From positions 186,001 to 250,000 of the forward strand of contig NC_050724.1 in the NCBI RefSeq assembly GCF_013402915.1: a stretch of 64,000 bases of DNA. The letters run 5' to 3'. The position numbers and the translations under genes were made by a program. This DNA comes from Zygotorulaspora mrakii (lineage: Eukaryota > Ascomycota > Saccharomycetes > Saccharomycetales > Saccharomycetaceae). The notes below the pieces were generated by a model, which saw nothing but the letters and a program-made list of their open reading frames with translations, did no database searches and was not told the origin of the DNA. Below are positions 60,150 through 64,000 of the stretch, in pieces; position 1 is the stretch's first letter; each line of letters opens with the position of its first letter.

Positions 60150-60644
60150 TGTTGAAATATAAATCGAGATTGTAAGATATATTAAAGAGATGACTTATAA
60201 GAATCAGAAAGAGACAATTGGTCTGTAAAACAAAATAAACGAAGTCAGATGAAACCCTAACAGAATGTCAATCGATAATGCAAAGATATCGGATGATAAT
60301 CTATCACGAGACGTTTACAACTCAGGAGTCTGACTACGAAGGAGTCTATGGCATGGAACATGAAATAACAGTTGTACTGTGGATTCTATGGGACTAGAAA
60401 TGGTGTGATGACGATGAAAATTCTTCACTCGTCGTCCTCTCTTATGGTTCAATAGGTGCGAAGTATTAGGTATAAATACTGACGTATTTTCCAGATGTTA
60501 ATCCAAGTTCAATTAGTCTTATCTCAATTCATGATATAGAAAACCAAGGAATTATATATCTCTATAATTGAATATCATAGTATCATCATCAATGTCAAAC
60601 CAAGTTACTATCGACAACGCCGAAGAAAACATTCTTTATAAATA
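60150..60644 (+). repeat. 3' LTR of the complete Ty element
   Basis: 495 bp, running from TGTTGAAATA to CTTTATAAATA. I found no difference from the 5' LTR. The next five bases, TGTGG, repeat the bases before the 5' LTR. Confidence 0.96.
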
Positions 60645-61421
60645 TGTGGCGACACTAGCTTCTGTGGAAATGAGTGGGTGCCATCTTTCTTCTACGATAG
60701 GAGCCTGGGCAGCTATTGATGGACAATGATGGATCATGACGAGCTTACATAAAGTCGCGACAGGCTCAGCCACTTACATAAAGAAGTAATGGCCCAACTA
60801 ACATTTGGTTAACGAATCGGCGCGCTACAATTTCAGGTGAATGAGCCGCATTATACTTAATTCTAAAATTGACCTAGACATGTGGTAAGATCTTTAGTGC
60901 TTACCGAATCGAATGACACAAATGACACACAAATTTTAGCCGTCAAAGGTACAGGTACTTTAAGTGGAAACGCTATTGAAGCCATAAAAAAAAGCCACAG
61001 ACAAGTTTCAGAAAGCTTTTCTGTGTGTGTCAACTCGAGAACTCACAAGCACGCAAAGTACAGAAACAAAATATCACAATATTGTTTTAAAAGGATGGAT
61101 GCCATCTGCCGATTGCTCTCTATCTTATTAATTGATATATTTTCAGGGTCTCATATACCTCTATCTTGTCTCTGTCATTTGCAATGATATTCTTTCTCAC
61201 TTGCATGTCAAATCTCTTCCTTTAGTTCAAGTTGATTTGGCCTGTTTTATATACATTGTTTATTCTTATTCGTTTTTTGGTTTTTGTTTTCTTTAGTGCG
61301 GGCCCACTTTGCCCGGATGCATTGAACGAAATATAAACTAAACGTAAAAATTATGATACATGGTTAACTATTTACTTTTTATTTATGTATAAATAGTAAA
61401 TGACGAATAGCTGATTTTAGC
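60645..61421. other. Intergenic region between the Ty element and RRP9
   Basis: This 777 bp is the right-hand remainder of the intergenic region the Ty entered. The short ORF at 60882-61187 has no recognisable homology. No tRNA or further LTR is seen. Confidence 0.4.
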
Positions 61422-63140
61422 TCAAAAGATACCTTGCTGTATAACTGCAGAGTATATTCCATTTCTGGCAGCTGGGACTTTTGAAATCCATCTACCCAAT
61501 TTATGCTCTTTGGCCACGGTTGCCAGTACACGAAAAGTTTCCTTACCATGTTTTCCACTTTCTACCACTTGTATCTTTGTGACGACGCCTTTACAATTCG
61601 ATAAATCTCCCAGTAATGAAAACTCCCTCATATTTTCAGCAAGTTTCCATACTTTTAGGTTACCATTCCAAGAACCAGATATGAAGATATTGGAATAGGG
61701 TATTGCATGAAGAGCAGTTACCCAATATGGCCTAGCAAGTCTTTTTTCTTCCAGCTGCTTTGATTTTACTTCATCACTGGCTTCTCCAGAAATTTGTGTT
61801 AATTCTGGCAAGGGAATGATACCATGGGATGCTCTCATTGTATAAACTGGTTTCTTTTTTGCCAAAGACCATAAACATATATTTCCGTTATCAGAACCGG
61901 TTACAAAATGAGAGTCGTCTATCATGCTGACAACGTCAATGCTTCCCTCGCTGTAAAATGCTGGTATTTCAGATTCATTTGGAGATGTAACTTCTCCATC
62001 GGGGGATGACACACTATTCTCTCTCAACCATTTCTTTTTTAGTCTATCAGTATCATCACCACCTCTAAAAGTCAACCTCGTCTCATCTGGAATTTTCCAA
62101 AGCATGGCGGTTTTATCACGAGCACCCACGGTAACACATCTTTCAAGCCCCAAAGAGGATACATCAACTACTATATCATGATGTCCATATAAAGTTTCCA
62201 ATTGAGATAATTGATTGATAGAGTATGTCCTTATCTTGTAATCTGCGCACGCTACATAAAGTTGGTCAGTGTTTCTCCTGAAAAGTAACGATATTACTTC
62301 GCCTCGACGGTCTTTTGTAGGAAAAACCCTCAACGGTGCCAATGACTCTGTGCTCCATACAATCACCTTTTTGTCCCTACCTCCTGTAACAACATATTTA
62401 CCATCTGGGGAGGCTGCTACGGTTAAAATCTCTTTATAATGACCCATAGTTGTATTTTCGTATTCGTGAGGATTCTCAGGTATGTATTTTGCACCTCCTT
62501 TTACATACTTCAGTTTCTTAGGTCTCTTACTGAAATCCGTAACGTCGTATTTTGTCAATTGCAAGTCCTTGCTCACAGTGTATGCGAAAAGTTTGCCTCT
62601 ATTTTTTGCACTCCTTTGATCATCAAGATGATTGAATTTATTTACAGGGGGAACAAAACAACTTATACACGTCAAATTATTTTCTCCCACCCTCGTGAAG
62701 CAAGTAGTAGCCTCGGATAAAAGTAATTTATCAGCGATGAATCTATGCACCCGCCCGTGTTGTTCTGCAACGTCTTGTTGCAAACGAGATGCCAAAATAT
62801 CCTTATCCATTTCACGTGCATCAAAATTACTATAATCATCTACCAAACCCTTGTTTACCTCCCCTTCTTTAGTCTGTGATTCTTCACGCATGATATCATT
62901 TGCTTCGTCTTTTAAATTTTCCAAATATTGCTTTGCAAGCCTTCTTCTTTTATCCGCTGGATTCTCCCCGCTGAATTCTTCATCAGAACTTAGCACTTCT
63001 GCATCTGAACGTTCTGACGACTCATTATCAGAATTTTCGACTTCTTCAGATGAGGGATCAGTTATTTCCTCATCACCATTTTTTGGAAGCTGCTCATTGT
63101 TTCTCTTTCTCTTACGTCTCGCAGTTTGTATTTCTGCCAT
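61422..63140 (-). CDS. RRP9: U3 snoRNP protein Rrp9 (WD40)
   Basis: The 572-residue protein is close to the 573 of S. cerevisiae Rrp9. A basic then acidic N-terminus (RRKRKRNNEQ and many E/D) leads into RRRLAKQYLENLKDEA. A WD40 propeller fills about 140-560 (KYVVTGGRDKKVIVWSTESL, GHHDIVVDVSSLG, KTAMLWKIPDE, NIFISGSWNGNLKVWKL). Rrp9 (U3-55K) binds the box B/C region of U3 snoRNA in 18S rRNA maturation. The promoter has PAC and RRPE motifs. With CTF4 it is a chromosome XVI pair in S. cerevisiae, unlike the rest of the window. Confidence 0.96.
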   Translation of the reverse strand: MAEIQTARRKRKRNNEQLPKNGDEEITDPSSEEVENSDNESSERSDAEVLSSDEEFSGENPADKRRRLAKQYLENLKDEANDIMREESQTKEGEVNKGLVDDYSNFDAREMDKDILASRLQQDVAEQHGRVHRFIADKLLLSEATTCFTRVGENNLTCISCFVPPVNKFNHLDDQRSAKNRGKLFAYTVSKDLQLTKYDVTDFSKRPKKLKYVKGGAKYIPENPHEYENTTMGHYKEILTVAASPDGKYVVTGGRDKKVIVWSTESLAPLRVFPTKDRRGEVISLLFRRNTDQLYVACADYKIRTYSINQLSQLETLYGHHDIVVDVSSLGLERCVTVGARDKTAMLWKIPDETRLTFRGGDDTDRLKKKWLRENSVSSPDGEVTSPNESEIPAFYSEGSIDVVSMIDDSHFVTGSDNGNICLWSLAKKKPVYTMRASHGIIPLPELTQISGEASDEVKSKQLEEKRLARPYWVTALHAIPYSNIFISGSWNGNLKVWKLAENMREFSLLGDLSNCKGVVTKIQVVESGKHGKETFRVLATVAKEHKLGRWISKVPAARNGIYSAVIQQGIF

Positions 63141-63230
63141 TATATATATGTTAAAGAGTGTAACAATTGGTTATTGGACTAGACTTTTATCCAAATGAAC
63201 TCAAAGCTACTACTAACTATTACTTCAAAC

Positions 63231-63277
63231 CTCATCGCATCGAACTTAATTATTAAAAACCTTGAAATTTTTTTTCA
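63231..63277 (-). promoter_or_regulatory. PAC and RRPE-like motifs of RRP9
   Basis: On minus, GCGATGAG (63231-63238) and an A/T run AAAAAAAATTTC (near 63264-63276) lie about 90-135 bp upstream of RRP9. They resemble those at RRS1 and RRP5. Confidence 0.7.
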
Positions 63278-63310
63278 TCTCACTTTAAACGGAATGGACA
63301 TATGTCTCTG

Positions 63311-63317
63311 TTACCCG
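63311..63317. promoter_or_regulatory. Reb1-type site TTACCCG
   Basis: An exact Reb1 core lies upstream of the PAC/RRPE block in the 352 bp RRP9-CTF4 gap, both genes on minus. It could serve the RRP9 promoter or CTF4 termination. Confidence 0.55.
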
Positions 63318-63492
63318 GATATCAAATACTTCGGCGGTTAATTTCATTGCAACAAATGCTTGCAAACACCAAAAGTAACTCATATTCAACGCAAGCTTCT
63401 TGGGTATTAGAGTTATATCTTAAATATCGAATACATGTTCTTCGATTGGTTTAACTCTATGATGTATGATTACAAGGCCTTCTTTGAGATAA

Positions 63493-64000
63493 TTATTGCG
63501 CATAATTCATTTGTTGCTCGAACCTTGCCTCTCTAAGATCGTTTACCCGTTTGACCAAATTGGGCAGCTCTGCCCTTTCTGATATTTTAGCTGCTGCAAT
63601 CAGCGCTCTATCTTGTTTTAACTCTTGTGCCAATGATAGGGCCATATCCGAATTCTGATCCGAGCAGGCCGTGGCAAATAATCTCAGGAGCGACTTGTCA
63701 TAAGCGCCATTCAATGAGGCCAGTAGCTCATTTTCATTACCGTACAACTCACCGTCGTTCTCCAAAGAATCACCTAGTAACGATGAGAGAACTTTAGATC
63801 TGAGGAACTCTTCCTCTGCAGCCATTTGTGAAGGAACAGCAACCTCCGTGAGTTCTCTTTCATGACCTGTATTAGTGGCAGCTTCTGCCTCTCCAGCGAG
63901 AGCTTCATCCCTCTTTTTTTTAATTTCTTGGAGTATAACACTTTTGACATATATTGGTATTCTGACTTCCATTTCTGAAGGTAGTGGCAAAGGGAATTCT
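63493..64000 (-). CDS. CTF4: Replisome hub protein Ctf4 (partial, C-terminal part)
   Basis: The last 169 codons of the gene are present; the frame is open to the right edge, so the start lies beyond 64000. The segment matches the C-terminal helical part of Ctf4/AND-1 (LLRLFATACSDQNSDMALSLAQELKQDRALIAAAKISERAELPNLVKRV), just after the last propeller strands (MEVRIPIYVKSVILQEI). Ctf4 forms a trimer linking the CMG helicase, Pol alpha and other client proteins; this helical bundle is the client-binding site. The RRP9-CTF4 neighbourhood (YPR137W, YPR135W) supports the name. Confidence 0.93.
   Translation of the reverse strand, partial: EFPLPLPSEMEVRIPIYVKSVILQEIKKKRDEALAGEAEAATNTGHERELTEVAVPSQMAAEEEFLRSKVLSSLLGDSLENDGELYGNENELLASLNGAYDKSLLRLFATACSDQNSDMALSLAQELKQDRALIAAAKISERAELPNLVKRVNDLREARFEQQMNYAQ

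Larger units (their letters stand above)
54360..60644 (+). mobile_element. Complete Ty1/copia LTR retrotransposon
   Basis: The 6285 bp element has two 495 bp LTRs that look identical by eye, a TGTGG target duplication (54355-54359 and 60645-60649), an initiator-tRNA-Met primer site, intact gag, a CTTAGGC +1 frameshift site, and intact pol in copia order (protease, integrase, reverse transcriptase, RNase H). A polypurine tract abuts the 3' LTR. The LTR ends are TG..TA. The intact frames and matching LTRs suggest a recent, possibly active insertion. It lies upstream of tRNA-Asn, as Ty1 does. Confidence 0.97.

Noticed and set aside
60882..61187. 101-codon ORF right of the Ty element
   Set aside because: No ATG (it starts with GTG), no recognisable homology and low-complexity segments; not supported as a gene.

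Overview
The window is a compact yeast nuclear genome segment, about one gene per 2.4 kb with few introns. Both spliced genes I can support (RPS10 and SNF2) use a GTATGT 5' splice site and an exact TACTAAC branch point, which is typical of Saccharomycetaceae. Three tRNA genes (Asp-GTC, Ala-TGC, Asn-GTT) and a Ty1/copia retrotransposon with a CTTAGGC +1 frameshift site point the same way.

Gene order is the strongest clue. From about 1.6 kb to 54 kb the genes are, one after another, the orthologues of S. cerevisiae YOR303W-YOR289W (chromosome XV) and YMR238W-YMR226C (chromosome XIII), interleaved like a zipper. Pairs that are duplicated in S. cerevisiae (BCH1/BUD7, UAF30/TRI1, RPS10A/B) occur once here. 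That is the expected picture for a species that branched off before the whole-genome duplication. A Zygosaccharomyces/Torulaspora-type yeast is my best guess; the exact species is not readable.

Layout. 1-634: 5' end of an ankyrin/RCC1 gene of the IBTK/Btb1 type, running off the left edge. 1.6-9.5 kb, all on minus: CPA1 with its arginine attenuator uORF, RAX1, DFG5, BCH1/BUD7, TAF9. 10-16 kb: MBF1, RNA1, MUM3, TIM18, RNH1. 16-31 kb: an old rearranged LTR, tRNA-Asp, a YOR296W-like Munc13-type protein, UAF30/TRI1, RRS1, FUS2, PEP5, RPS10 (spliced), a YOR292C-like Mpv17 protein. 31-51 kb: YPK9, RRP5, MTF1, TAF7, SNF2 (with a 5' intron). 51-61 kb: nested solo LTRs, tRNA-Ala, a YMR226C-like dehydrogenase, an AMMECR1 protein, tRNA-Asn and a complete, apparently young Ty element. 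61-64 kb: RRP9 and the 3' end of CTF4, which are chromosome XVI genes in S. cerevisiae, so synteny breaks at the tRNA-Asn/Ty site.

Most genes are housekeeping: transcription machinery (TAF9, TAF7, SNF2, MBF1, UAF30), ribosome biogenesis (RRS1, RRP5, RRP9, RPS10), mitochondria (MTF1, TIM18), vacuole and trafficking (PEP5, YPK9, BCH1/BUD7), and cell polarity, mating and wall (RAX1, FUS2, DFG5, MUM3). The three ribosome-biogenesis factors share PAC and RRPE promoter motifs. The most notable observations are the SNF2 intron, the conserved CPA1 uORF, a step-type heat shock element before MBF1, an RNase H1 with two in-frame starts, and several features of the Ty element: TG..TA LTR ends, a CCHC Gag knuckle, and five copies of the polypurine-tract octamer. 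I found no clear previously undescribed multi-gene system.
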